This document shows, one piece after another, positions 32,038-41,164 of a stretch of 64,000 bases of DNA. A program made the translations under genes and the position numbers. This stretch comes from Batillaria attramentaria (lineage: Eukaryota > Mollusca > Gastropoda > Batillariidae). Positions within the stretch are counted from its first letter, which is position 1. Each line of letters starts with the position of its first letter. The notes beneath the pieces are model-generated. The model saw only the letters and a list, made by a program, of their open reading frames with translations, had not been told where the DNA came from and did not search any database. The stretch covers positions 83,501 through 147,500 of the forward strand of contig JACVVK020000455.1 of assembly GCA_018292915.2 (NCBI GenBank), given 5' to 3'.

Positions 32038-32135
32038 GGCGACCGGAATGGTGTAGTGGGTTGATCCGACCGCGCGCTAAGGTGCGAAGGTGTGTGCGTT
32101 CGACTCCTACCCGAGACAGAAGTTTAAAAAAAATA
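32038..32135 (+). mobile_element. second type of tRNA-derived SINE, fragment
   Basis: tRNA-like head with box A TGGTGTAGTGG and box B GCGTTCGACTCC, unlike the main SINE family here. It runs into AAAAAAAATATTC and then unique sequence. Confidence 0.5.
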
Positions 32136-32331
32136 TTCGCACTTACTCTAAAACGATTCCTCTTGCTGCTGTGTCAGCTGGATCTGTCCCGGCGTGTAAC
32201 GCGTCCATTACAATCAGCCAAACATTAAATGTGATCAACCGGGCAGTCTGACTGGACTGAACAGTGTTCAGCTGGACTGTTCAGTTAGGCTAGCTATTCC
32301 TTCAGTTCCCCCCGAGATAACCTGAAGATTA

Positions 32332-32403
32332 AGTCTCTCTCTCTCTATCTCTCTCTCTCGTCTTGACTGTGAAAACAGGCAGCGATAGGAGTTCAGTATC
32401 CGG

Positions 32404-32437
<34 letters not shown>

Positions 32438-32451
32438 CAGGTGTGTGTGCC

Positions 32452-32540
<89 letters not shown>

Positions 32541-32545
32541 CGTAC
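32332..32545 (+). repeat. compound (CT)n, (TG)n and (GA)n microsatellite
   Basis: CT repeats, three TG blocks separated by CCAGG/CCAAG, and GA repeats, followed by a poly-G run at 32569-32580. Confidence 0.9.
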
Positions 32546-32691
32546 GTGTTGGCTTGTGTGTGAGTCTCGGGGGGGGGGGAGGAGTTCAGTGATTCTATTC
32601 AGAATTTAAAATTTAAGTAGATAACCAGACTCTTTGTCCTTGAAAATCAGGATCGATACTGTTGCGAAACTGACATTACCGGATCTGTCAT

Positions 32692-33081
32692 TTCACCAGG
32701 CATCAGCGTCAGCACCATGAAGCAAGCAGCAAAGGCTGTCTCGCATCATACGCCTCGCGTGAGCGCGCGGTGTGCGCCGTTTGCGTGCACACTTGGCTTC
32801 GGCGTCATTCGCCTGCACGGCTTGTTGCGCTGACCCACACTGCAAGCGCTGACCCACACTGCTTTCTGATTGGCTGAAACCAAGTCTGCAGCGCGGCGCC
32901 GGCAGCAGAAATAGGACATGTTCTATACGCGGCGTCATAGGATTCCGCCGCCTGGCACCATTGATGCCGTTGCCTGACGCCAGGCGCCGATGTCATGCAC
33001 ACGTGGCAGCGCCTTGAAACTGCGCCGGGAGTGAGATCCGCCGCGCGGCATCATGACGCTGACGCTCGTGTGCATCGGGCC
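32692..33081. mobile_element. Harbinger-type MITE, left of two abutting copies
   Basis: The right end GACGCTCGTGTGCATCGGGCC is followed by TAA (33082-33084) and matches the right end of the MITE at 52854-53320. The left end is less clear (GGCATCAGCGTCAGC near 32699). GC-rich and palindromic inside, with GCTGACCCACACTGC in direct repeat. No gene. Confidence 0.55.
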
Positions 33082-33084
33082 TAA

Positions 33085-33483
33085 GGCTCTCTCACACTAG
33101 CGTAACGCCCCGAGCGCAACGCTTGGCACATCGAGCGTGCGTGTCGCTACCCACGTCGCATGCGCGTGATCGTGCTCTCACACTAGCGTGACGTACACAA
33201 CTACACTGTACAAAAGTTTTTACAAGATGGCGTCATACGGATCATCCGAAGAAGATGAAGTTCCCCTGCCAGGCTCATACTCGTTTCTAATTGGCTGATA
33301 GCAATAATTTACGCGCGTCATTGTCGCAAGAACAGAACATTTTGTATCGGCCCGCGACAGAGATTTTCGTTGCGGACGAGACGCGCAGCAAGGGGTCACA
33401 CACTAGAACGCGCGGGAAAACTTGATGCGTGCGACAGAAATCTTGCCGCGTCGCGCACGCTTGACGCTAGTGTGAGAGGACCC
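33085..33483. mobile_element. Harbinger-type MITE, right of two abutting copies
   Basis: Ends GGCTCTCTCACACTAGCGT and, inverted, GGGTCCTCTCACACTAGCGT. Flanks are TAA on the left, shared with the neighbouring MITE, and TTA on the right. An ACAAGATGGCGTC segment starts a 23-codon frame (MASYGSSEEDEVPLP) that could be a remnant of an autonomous parent. It ends only about 50 bases before a TATA box. Confidence 0.65.
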
Positions 33484-33529
33484 TTAACAGGCAATTTGCA
33501 CCTCAACTCACGTGACCGGCAGTGGGCCT

Positions 33530-33640
33530 AGCATAAATAGGGGAGAGCAAACAGGACAGATTACAGCTGCCACCAGGACCGTCTGAGGACCAGATCTCTG
33601 AAAGGTCAAAATAGTATCCACGGAAGAAACGTTCAAGGTA
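33530..33640 (+). promoter_or_regulatory. candidate promoter and 5' untranslated exon of lectin 3
   Basis: GCATAAATAGGGG at about 33530 is a TATA-type box. About 30 bases on, the sequence ACAGGACAGATTAC could hold the start site, and donors follow (GAAAG/GTCAAA at 33604, CAAG/GTATTG at 33637). The lectin 3 coding exon at 34530 begins with a splice acceptor, so an upstream untranslated exon is expected. ACCGTCTGA also occurs in the other candidate promoter at 54545. This is inferred, without transcript data. Confidence 0.35.
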
Positions 33641-34187
33641 TTGACGCATACCACTCTCAGAAAGTAAGTCAAATGGTGAAACAGTCACATATATCTCGGC
33701 TGAAAAAAACCTGTACACGTTGCGTGCTTACAGAAGGCAGCTACCGAGTATGTAATTTTTTTTTTTTTCATTCAAAAGGTGAACTGTACATTGATATTGG
33801 CTGTCCAAGATCTGCAATAAAAACGATTGTACTAGCCGATGTACCTAGCTTAGCCCGGGCTTATGATGTTATCTGTTTAGTAAGTGTTTTCTGATCTCCC
33901 TGCTTGGCGATGGAAACGGATGTTCATCTCCTAAACAACCCCCCCCCCCCCACCCCCGTTTGGCGCCAAAGAGTCAATCTCTCCACATGGGAGGTAATAC
34001 AGGCGAAGTCGCCAAACTGAAGAATGGAGTTACTTCACGTAGACCATATCCCGTGGACCGTAAGATGATTACGCTTCTAAACTTTTATATGGTGGATAAT
34101 AACAACTATTTGACGATTTTCCGAGACTTTTTTCCCCGCCAGGTTGTTTTCGGGGTGTGAGTACAGCCATGTGAGAACTCTAAATTA

Positions 34188-34367
34188 AGGGGAGCCGGGG
34201 TGGCCAGATGGTAGAGCGTACGTTGGACTTCTAATGCTCGGGTCGTGAGTTCGTATCCAGGCTGAGGCCAAATATTTGTGCTGGCTTTTTCATCGTTGCC
34301 CCGTATTTGATATCACCCGTATGTGTTGGAAAAAGGACGTTAAACACCCACCCACCCCCACCCCACC
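34188..34367 (+). mobile_element. tRNA-derived SINE
   Basis: Full-length, with a CGTA duplication in the anticodon region. CTAAATTA flanks it at 34180-34187 and 34368-34375. Confidence 0.9.
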
Positions 34368-34529
34368 CTAAATTAGGTTTTAGGCAGACAAACAGACAAA
34401 CAGACTGACAGACAGACACTGCTCATTAATATATTTACATAGTCATTGTGCGTTCTGGTACCATGGCATTGTAGAAAATATTGCATTACAGCACGTAGAT
34501 GTTTTGTTTTGTTTTTACTTCTCTTTTAG

Positions 34530-34601
34530 AGTTCACGATGTTCACGTCTGGCATTCTGGCTCCGATACTACTTCTTTTTGTCGCAACGGGTAACACTTTA
34601 G
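34530..34601 (+). CDS. C-type lectin 3, signal-peptide exon
   Basis: Acceptor TTCTCTTTTAG, then AGTTCACG and ATG at 34538. It encodes MFTSGILAPILLLFVATGN then TL and the first base of a Gly codon before GTGAGT. The hydrophobic core and small-residue end mark a secretory signal. Coding length (64 bases) and phase equal those of lectin 2. The next exon of matching phase is 12.6 kb downstream at 47158; joined there and onward the frame is open for 155 codons. A long intron holding a THAP element, a Ty3 element and a LINE lies between. Confidence 0.8.
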   Translation, partial: SSRCSRLAFWLRYYFFLSQRVTL

Positions 34602-34824
34602 GTGAGTGTTTTACTACTTCTATATTGGTAAGAGAATAATTATTATGTGGAAAGCCTTCACGAAGTAATTTTGACCCAAACTGGAACTTCAGTAGCCAGA
34701 TCGCTATATTTGGATCATTGTTTAATTTGAGTGTGGATATAAAGCATCGTCTATACGCCAGTAGTGGCTTAGGCGACATCATTATTAATCCAGATCCAGA
34801 TTTGTTTCTCTTTGACCCCCCCCC

Positions 34825-34922
34825 CCACCTCTCTCTCTCTCTCTAACCGTGTGTGCGTTCGTGCGTGCGTGAGTGTGTGCGTGTCTGTGTGCGTGCGTGT
34901 GTGTGCGCACGTGTGTGCATGC

Positions 34923-34979
<57 letters not shown>

Positions 34980-34980
34980 A
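34825..34980 (+). repeat. (CT)n and (GT)n/(GTGC)n microsatellite
   Basis: CT repeats then GT repeats with GC and CG interruptions. Confidence 0.9.
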
Positions 34981-35016
34981 GGGGAGCCTTGGTGGCCGAA
35001 TGGTAGAGCGTTGGAC
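34981..35016 (+). mobile_element. SINE head fragment cut by a THAP-element end
   Basis: GGGGAGCC, TGGTGGCCGAATGGTAGAGC and GTTGGA of the SINE head are present, then the sequence changes to CCAAAGATATTGG, the end of the THAP-bearing element. Confidence 0.8.
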
Positions 35017-35121
35017 CAAAGATATTGGAAACATAAAGATAGTTCACTTACCTCCCTTTGAGGGACAACGCGTAAGAGTTGTCTGCCCGCATAAGCGCGC
35101 ATCCCGCAGATCTAGGAACTA

Positions 35122-35246
35122 ATGGCAGAAAGCCAGAAACGACGCAAAAATTCGGGCGTACAATGGTGTGCAGCGCCGAATTGCGGTAAGAAGCGAACGC
35201 CAGGAACAGGAAGACCTTTTTTTCGATTGCCCTTTGAAAAAAAGAG
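35122..35246 (+). pseudogene. THAP zinc-finger exon 1, copy 1 (frame intact)
   Basis: ATG opens MAESQKRRKNSGVQWC, AAPNCGKKRTPG and RPFFRLPFEKKR, then a donor AG/GTAGGT. C-x4-C followed by an F-x-R-[LF]-P motif is the N-terminal half of the THAP DNA-binding domain (C2CH). The second zinc pair should lie in the next exon, which is not identified. THAP domains occur in host regulators and in P-element and Kolobok-type transposases. Given the inverted-repeat setting, a transposon origin is more likely. Confidence 0.6.
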
Positions 35247-35849
35247 GTAGGTGTGCCTACGATATCGAAGTTGGAGCCAAGATCGGTATCGAAGTTGGAG
35301 CCAAGATTATGTTTTCTCCCAAAGCTAACACACAGCAACACACGTGAAAACCAAAATCGCCGCATCCACGACATGTGACTGGCGTAAATTTAGTATAAAA
35401 TCCGCATGCTTGTAAAAAGTCTCTGCTTGTTTGACCCAACCCTACACTAGCCGCCGTAAAACATTTTAACAAAATAAACAAAAACGAAGATGTCAGCGAC
35501 TAACAAATGGTCTACCCCATACATTTCGTATGTGTTTTAGGCCTATGGAAAGCATAAGTATTTTCAAAGTTCCGGAGAACGAACAAAAGATCTAGTTTGG
35601 CTTTCACTGCTGTACGCACGTAGTGCATTTCCTTCGATGTGTTCAAGTGAAACTAGTACGGAACACAGAAAAATCTGTGCGAATAGCTGTGTGAGAGATC
35701 CAAAGATGGACGCATCCGCTGAATACTTCTTGCTAACTCAGCATTAATCATACCGACAATCCAGCAGAATCTATGTTGTGATATGCCTTCAGATTTCCCC
35801 CCGACAGTATGTGAACTGGAAAAAGTATGAGTGATAACTCTGTGTGTGT

Positions 35850-35860
35850 GTGTGTTTTTT

Positions 35861-35908
<48 letters not shown>

Positions 35909-36621
35909 GTGAATTTAGATGCAGCTAGCCGCTAGCACAGTTTAGGTCACCGTGATTTGTAAAGTTGTCCGGAAAAAAACAACAAAAATCACGCTGTATC
36001 TGCGTCAGCCGCGTGTATTTACTCTTTGTTTACACTGCATGCACACGTACTACTTGAGGTTTTTTTATGTTGTTTCCATAGTAATGGAAACAACATCATA
36101 GGACGGGCTAAAATTTCCACGTTCATAGGCAAGCATCTGTGGTACAAACGCACGTCACGGCCCGCAGAGACGATTTTGCAAGTGTAACCAAAGACCTTGG
36201 AATCAGAAAGAAGTGTCACTCCTGCCCTCGTAAGAGAGACATATAGCGGGACAACGCGAAGAGTTGTCTGCCCGCATTAGCGCGCATCCTAGATCTGGCC
36301 CCTATTGTGATAGCATGGCGGAAAGTGGAAAGCGATCACAAAAGCCGGGCTTGCAATTGTGTTCTGCGCCGAATTGTTCAAATAACAGACAAATATAAAC
36401 GGGGAAATACTTCTTTTGGTATCCCTGTTGAAAAACAACCATTTTTTCCGCTTTCTTGTTAAAAAAAAAAAAAAAAACCCTCAAGTGGTACGTGTGCATG
36501 CAGTGTAAACAAACAGTAAACACACGCGGCTGACGCAGATACAGCGTTTTTTTTTTTTTTTTTTTTTTTGACAACTTTACAAATCACGGTGACTTAAACT
36601 GTGCTAGCGGCTAGCTGCATC

Positions 36622-36671
<50 letters not shown>

Positions 36672-36934
36672 AGAGTTGTCACTCATACGGCGGCAGGTAC
36701 GTTCATCGGCACTTTTTCCAGTTCACATACTGTTGGGGGGAAATCTGTAGGTATGTACAGAACTCTTTTCTAAAAAATCAAGAGGTTTGCATGCAGTGTA
36801 AACAAACATCAGTAAACACACGTGGCAGGCGCAGACATCAGGTTTTGGTTTTGTTTTTGTTGTTTTGTTGGCGGTGGTGTATTATTTTTAACTTTACAAA
36901 TAACGTTGACTTGACCTGTGCAAGTTGCACTGAT

Positions 36935-36976
<42 letters not shown>
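35850..36976 (+). repeat. microsatellites in the THAP fold-back
   Basis: TG run at 35851-35907, poly-A 36460-36477, poly-T 36547-36570, CA runs at 36623-36668 and 36936-36974. Confidence 0.85.
36315..36440 (+). pseudogene. THAP zinc-finger exon 1, copy 2 (stops)
   Basis: Same layout (MAESGKRSQKPGLQLC, SAPNCSNNRQ) with two in-frame stops. It is a diverged, dead relative of copy 1. Confidence 0.6.
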
Positions 36977-36978
<2 letters not shown>

Positions 36979-37570
36979 CAAAATCATCCGGCTGAACTCC
37001 TCATTTTATCCATTGTAAAACCATATCACAACATAGATTCTGCTGGATCGTCGGTCGCAGATATGATTAATGCTGAGAGCAGGAAGTATTCAGCGGATGC
37101 GTTCGGGCCATATTTGGATCTCTCGCACAGCTATTCGATCTTTCTGTGTTCCGTACTAGTTTTATTTGAACACTCACATCGAACGAAATGCACTACTTAG
37201 CCTACGAACAACAGTGAAAGCCAAACGAGATCTTTCGTTCGTTCTCCGGAACTTTGAAAATACTTATGTTTTCCATAGGTCTAAAACACATGCGAAATAT
37301 ATGGGGGAGACCACCTGTCAGTCGCTGACATGTTGTTGTTTTTTTTTGTTTATGATGTTTTACGGCGGCTAGTGTAGGGTTGGGTCAAACAAACAGAGTC
37401 TTTTTACAAGCATGCGGATTCTATACTAAATTTATGCCAGTCACATGTCGTGGATGCGGCGATTTTGGTTTTCACGTGTGATGCTGTGTGTTAGGTTTGG
37501 GAGAAAACATAATCTTGGCTCCAACTTCGATACCGATCTCGGCTCCAACTTCGATATCGTAGGCATACCT

Positions 37571-37698
37571 ACCTCTTTTTTTCAAGGGGGAAATCTAAAG
37601 AAAGGTTTTCCCGTTCCTGGTGTTCGCTTCTGACAGCAATTCGGCGCTGCACACCATTGCACGCCCGAATTTTTGCGTGGTTTCTGGCTTTCTCCCAT
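37571..37698 (-). pseudogene. THAP zinc-finger exon 1, copy 3 (frameshift)
   Basis: Minus-strand MGESQKPRKNSGVQWC, AAPNCCQKRTPG, KPFFRFP, then a one-base indel that shifts the frame before the conserved GTAGGT donor. Close to copy 1, as expected for the two arms of the fold-back. Confidence 0.6.
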
Positions 37699-38409
37699 AC
37701 TGCCATTACTGCGTAGATCTGCGGGATGCGCGCTAATGCGCGCAGACAACTCTTACGCGTTGTCCCTCAAAGGGAGGTAAGTGAACTATCTTTATGTTTC
37801 CAAGATCTTTGGTGTAACTCTGACAATGACGTAAGCGTGCGTCTCGGATGCTGACGTTATGGTGCGCCGAACGCACTTCTCCTCAGTGAGTGCCGTCTGT
37901 ATGGATGTGTGTGCGTGTGTGTGTGAATTGTGTCCAGGCCTGTTTCTCCGAAAACACTCAACCAAATGGCTTCAAATTTGGGGTATCTAAATATATCAAA
38001 ATGTTACATTAGAGCAACCGAGCGTGTGATGATTGCTTAAGTGATTTGAGAGTTATCGCCCTTTTGAGACAAGTCGGCTGTCTTTCGTTTACAGGCGTAA
38101 TATTTATTTAAATCACTCAATTTTTTGGCAGTAGATAGCTTAAATACGGACTCTGAACAGAGTCACTACTAGAAAATGGTCGCTCATAATTTTCATGTAA
38201 ACCGAATCTCAGTTGACATTGCACGTGAACCCAGTTCAGATGTCTGTATCCCCGAAACCGATTTCAAATTTGGGGTTTCTAAATGAATCAAGATCCTTGA
38301 ATAGAAGGTCCGATCCAGGTACGATTGCACAAATGATTTGCGAGTTATCGCCCTTTTCAGAAACGTTGGCTTTCTGGCGTTTAAAGACGTAATATCACTC
38401 CTTTTAAAG

Positions 38410-38628
38410 ATGGCCGCCACTAGGCACCGGCGGCCAAAAGTACAAACAGAAAAACGAGCACGGAAAGTGGTGTACTTTCGTAGAACTAATCCTTCTGAGC
38501 ACAACGCAAAAAGAAATACGGTTCTAGCATGTTTAGTTCCAGAGATATTTAAAAAATACGGTGTCAGTGAAAGTGCCTTCAACGTTCTTCAGAACACGGA
38601 GTTTTGTTGGTCTGGTAAAGAGACGTAA
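38410..38628 (+). other. unassigned 72-codon open frame
   Basis: AAGATGGCCGCC gives a good start context for MAATRHRRPKVQTEKRARK, a basic stretch, ending FCWSGKET. It begins where copy D of the GTTGTTTCC element ends. I do not recognise it. Confidence 0.25.
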
Positions 38629-38639
38629 ACGGACACACA

Positions 38640-39300
38640 CATCCAGCACTCATACTTTGAACTCACAACTACTCCACGTACCCAAGACAGAAAGGAAACA
38701 GCGGTGTGTTCATTGGTTTTGGAAATATTTAGACTGCAAAAAAAAAATAAAAAAATATCAAAATACTATGTAAATATGTAGCTGAATTCAAATCGGGCAC
38801 AGCGTCGTTTTGGGGAGGTATACAATTTTTACACTAACACACGAAGTTGATTTCTTCATGAATAGTGTGTCAAATTGTACGCGAAGAATGACAATATATA
38901 TATATTTTTTTTAATCTCGATAGAATCGAAAACGAGGCTGTTGTATGGTCTTAAATTTTGAAGAGGAAATGGCCAAAATTTTAATATGCCGTGAAGTAGG
39001 TAGATGTCAGAAATGTAAAATAAAATCCTTCTCATTTCGAAGTTGTTGCTACGATGTTTGTAAATTTTGGTGACATTAGAGAAAAATGTGACGTAGAAAT
39101 GAGATGCAATATAGGTAACCTTATTTTATCCCTTAGCATCCTGGCTGCTATTTCAAGATGGCCGCTAGTAAGGTGACTATAGTTAGGACTGACCACACAA
39201 TCGTTGATTGAAATCTCTCAGAATTGCAGAATCTCAGAATTGACAGACAGTGCAGCGTGGGTGTGTTAGGTACATCCATGTACTATATTCAAGATAACTG
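38640..39300. other. no recognised feature
   Basis: AT-rich sequence; a CAAGATGGCCGCTAG motif near 39154 resembles other short repeats in the window. Nothing else seen. Confidence 0.35.
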
Positions 39301-39309
39301 TCATTCAAA

Positions 39310-40560
39310 ATGGCTGCCAGCTTGACCTTCAAAGCTCCACAAGGTCCAACAGAACCGCCGCGCTATAGAAAAACATACCTGAGACACACTCTTTACAGTA
39401 ATATTAGCTAAAACGTGCCAGAAGTGGAGGGCTAATTCTCTTCTAAAAGTTCAAAGTCAAAGGTCATCATAACGATTACACATCTTAAATGACCTCGGCT
39501 AAAAGTCAAGGTCACAGTATTCGGGCATAAGTAATGATTAACGCCAACCACACAAAACTCATCACAGTGTGACATTTCTCATGAAAGAGAGTTTAAACAT
39601 GCGACGTTGAACGACCTTGTCTAAAGGTCAAGGTCAGATATCAATAGAGAATGTTGAATATGCTCTACTTGCTCATTTGATTCAAATGAAATGATTTTCT
39701 TGAAATGAAGTATGCTTGAGCTTCCAAGGGTTATGCATCGACAAACGAGATCACCCCTACCTCAGTTTTTTTTTTTTTTTTTTTTTTTCATGCATGTTTA
39801 TCTGTTTGTTTAACGGAATCGGTTGACCTGAGGCAGCACATCCTGGAACAAACTTTAGCAAATCAGAGTGTGCCTCTTCCTCTCAGAATCCGGGACAGGG
39901 TAGAGCTACCGTCATCAGTATCGCCGGCGGAAGTCAAATCCATATGACCATCGCTGTTGAGCGCACAATAAACAAAATTAGTATCAATAAAATGCCAGAA
40001 ACCCTTATAGCTCAAATGTGAACATGGCCTTGACATTTTGGAGAGGTCACGGTGCTGAATTAGTAAGAAAGGCCTTGCCATTATTCGTAATCGTGCGAAA
40101 TTTTCAGTCACTTTTTTTAGATCCAGAATTTCTTTTCCAAACCAATGTGACCTTGACCTCTGGGCAAGCCCATTCAAATAAGTTTGTTTCAAATATCGTT
40201 TTACAAACTCGAAGTGCTTTATATTCTGCTGTTTGCTGGTGCTCAGCAGTTTGTCAAAATTCAATAAAAATATCAGTTTCTGAAATTTCACCCAAAATCT
40301 TGTTTTAAAAGGTCAAGGTCATTCAAAATGAGATCTTTAAAAGACCTTTACACCGCCAAGTATTGTGCCAAGTTGTGTGTGTCTTGTGGTTCTGGTTATT
40401 GAGAAAATGCCACATTTCAAATAAAAAATCCGTTAATGGACAAATCAATATAGTCCCGTGACCTTGACTTTTTAGCAAGGTCATCAGAATTAAGAGACGT
40501 AAAAGACCGTAATAGCAACCATTCCTGTACCAAATTTGGTGACCTTTGTTTCAACGGTTG
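39310..40560. repeat. diverged TCAAGGTCA-type repeat region
   Basis: GACCTTG and CAAGGTCA blocks recur (near 39325, 39468, 39510, 39612, 40030, 40148, 40310, 40458) with phrases such as ATTCAAATAAG and TGAGAAAATGCCA that match the units at 10.2-11.6 kb. It looks like an old, degraded relative. Minus-strand frames here are not convincing genes. Confidence 0.55.
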
Positions 40561-40607
40561 CTGAGATATGAGATAAATACTTCTGCCACTAGTTTCTTCT
40601 ATGCCGA

Positions 40608-41164
40608 TGTAACGGAGGAAGCGACACGGCGTCGTTATGTGATCGATGTTTAATAGGAAGTTTACCCTGTGAACAATTAGTAAACAATAAATTAGGCAAA
40701 ATAAAGCAGTTAATGATGAATCATAAAGAAACAATCCATCATAATGTAATAAAGCAACTGACATCAATTAATTAAAAACACCATGAAACAACCACAAAAT
40801 ACATAATTATATAATAAACCAAATGAAATCATAATACAAATATTGACATCAATTAAATAAAAACACAATAAAACAATCACAAAATACATATATAATAAAC
40901 CCAATGAAATAATGCAAATATTTACCCCCGTCAGCTACGCAAACTTGGGACAGCAGGCCTCCAGCAAACTTGGGACAGCAGGCCTCCACACCTGTCGATA
41001 CTTCCCCCGAGCCGCCCAGTGAGTGAGTGCTATGTGCCTGTGTGTAAGCGTGTGTCTGTGTGAGTGAAGTTCAGTGGATGTACATGTATGTGTAAGTGGA
41101 GTTCAGTGGATGTATGTGTGCCTGCATTTGCCCTGTTCCCTATGAGCTATTGTCCCTTGTTACA
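40608..41164 (-). repeat. Ty3/gypsy long terminal repeat (3' LTR of the element)
   Basis: Begins TGTAACGG and ends GTTACA on the + strand, so TGTAAC/GTTACA form the terminal inverted hexamers. It has AT-rich repeats on the left and a duplicated CAAACTTGGGACAGCAGG block. A polypurine tract (AAGTAGGGGAG on the minus strand, 41168-41178) abuts it, which marks it as the 3' LTR of a minus-strand element. Confidence 0.8.

Larger units (their letters stand above)
35017..37803. mobile_element. THAP-bearing DNA transposon copies in inverted, nested arrangement
   Basis: The left end CCAAAGATATTGGAAACA and the right end TGTTTCCAAGATCTTTGG are inverted copies, and the similarity runs inward for about 1 kb on each side (35017-36063 against 36474-37803, reversed). 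The centre holds the start of element D (36064-36191) and another end of the same family (36192-36473). Each end carries a THAP-like coding start (35122, 36315, 37698). At 36191/37804 the short duplication GTGTAAC borders the inner copy, as expected for a DNA transposon. No catalytic transposase domain is recognised. Confidence 0.7.
36064..38405 (+). mobile_element. GTTGTTTCC element, copy D, split by a THAP element and truncated
   Basis: The start (TATGTTGTTTCCATAGTAATG, GGACGGGCTAAAATTTCC, CGCACGTCAC) runs to GCAAGTGTAAC at 36191. The continuation TGTAACTCTGACAATGACG begins at 37804. Copy B has the uninterrupted GCAAGTGTAACTCTGACAAT. After about 38405 the similarity to copy B stops, so the right part is missing. 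Confidence 0.75.
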
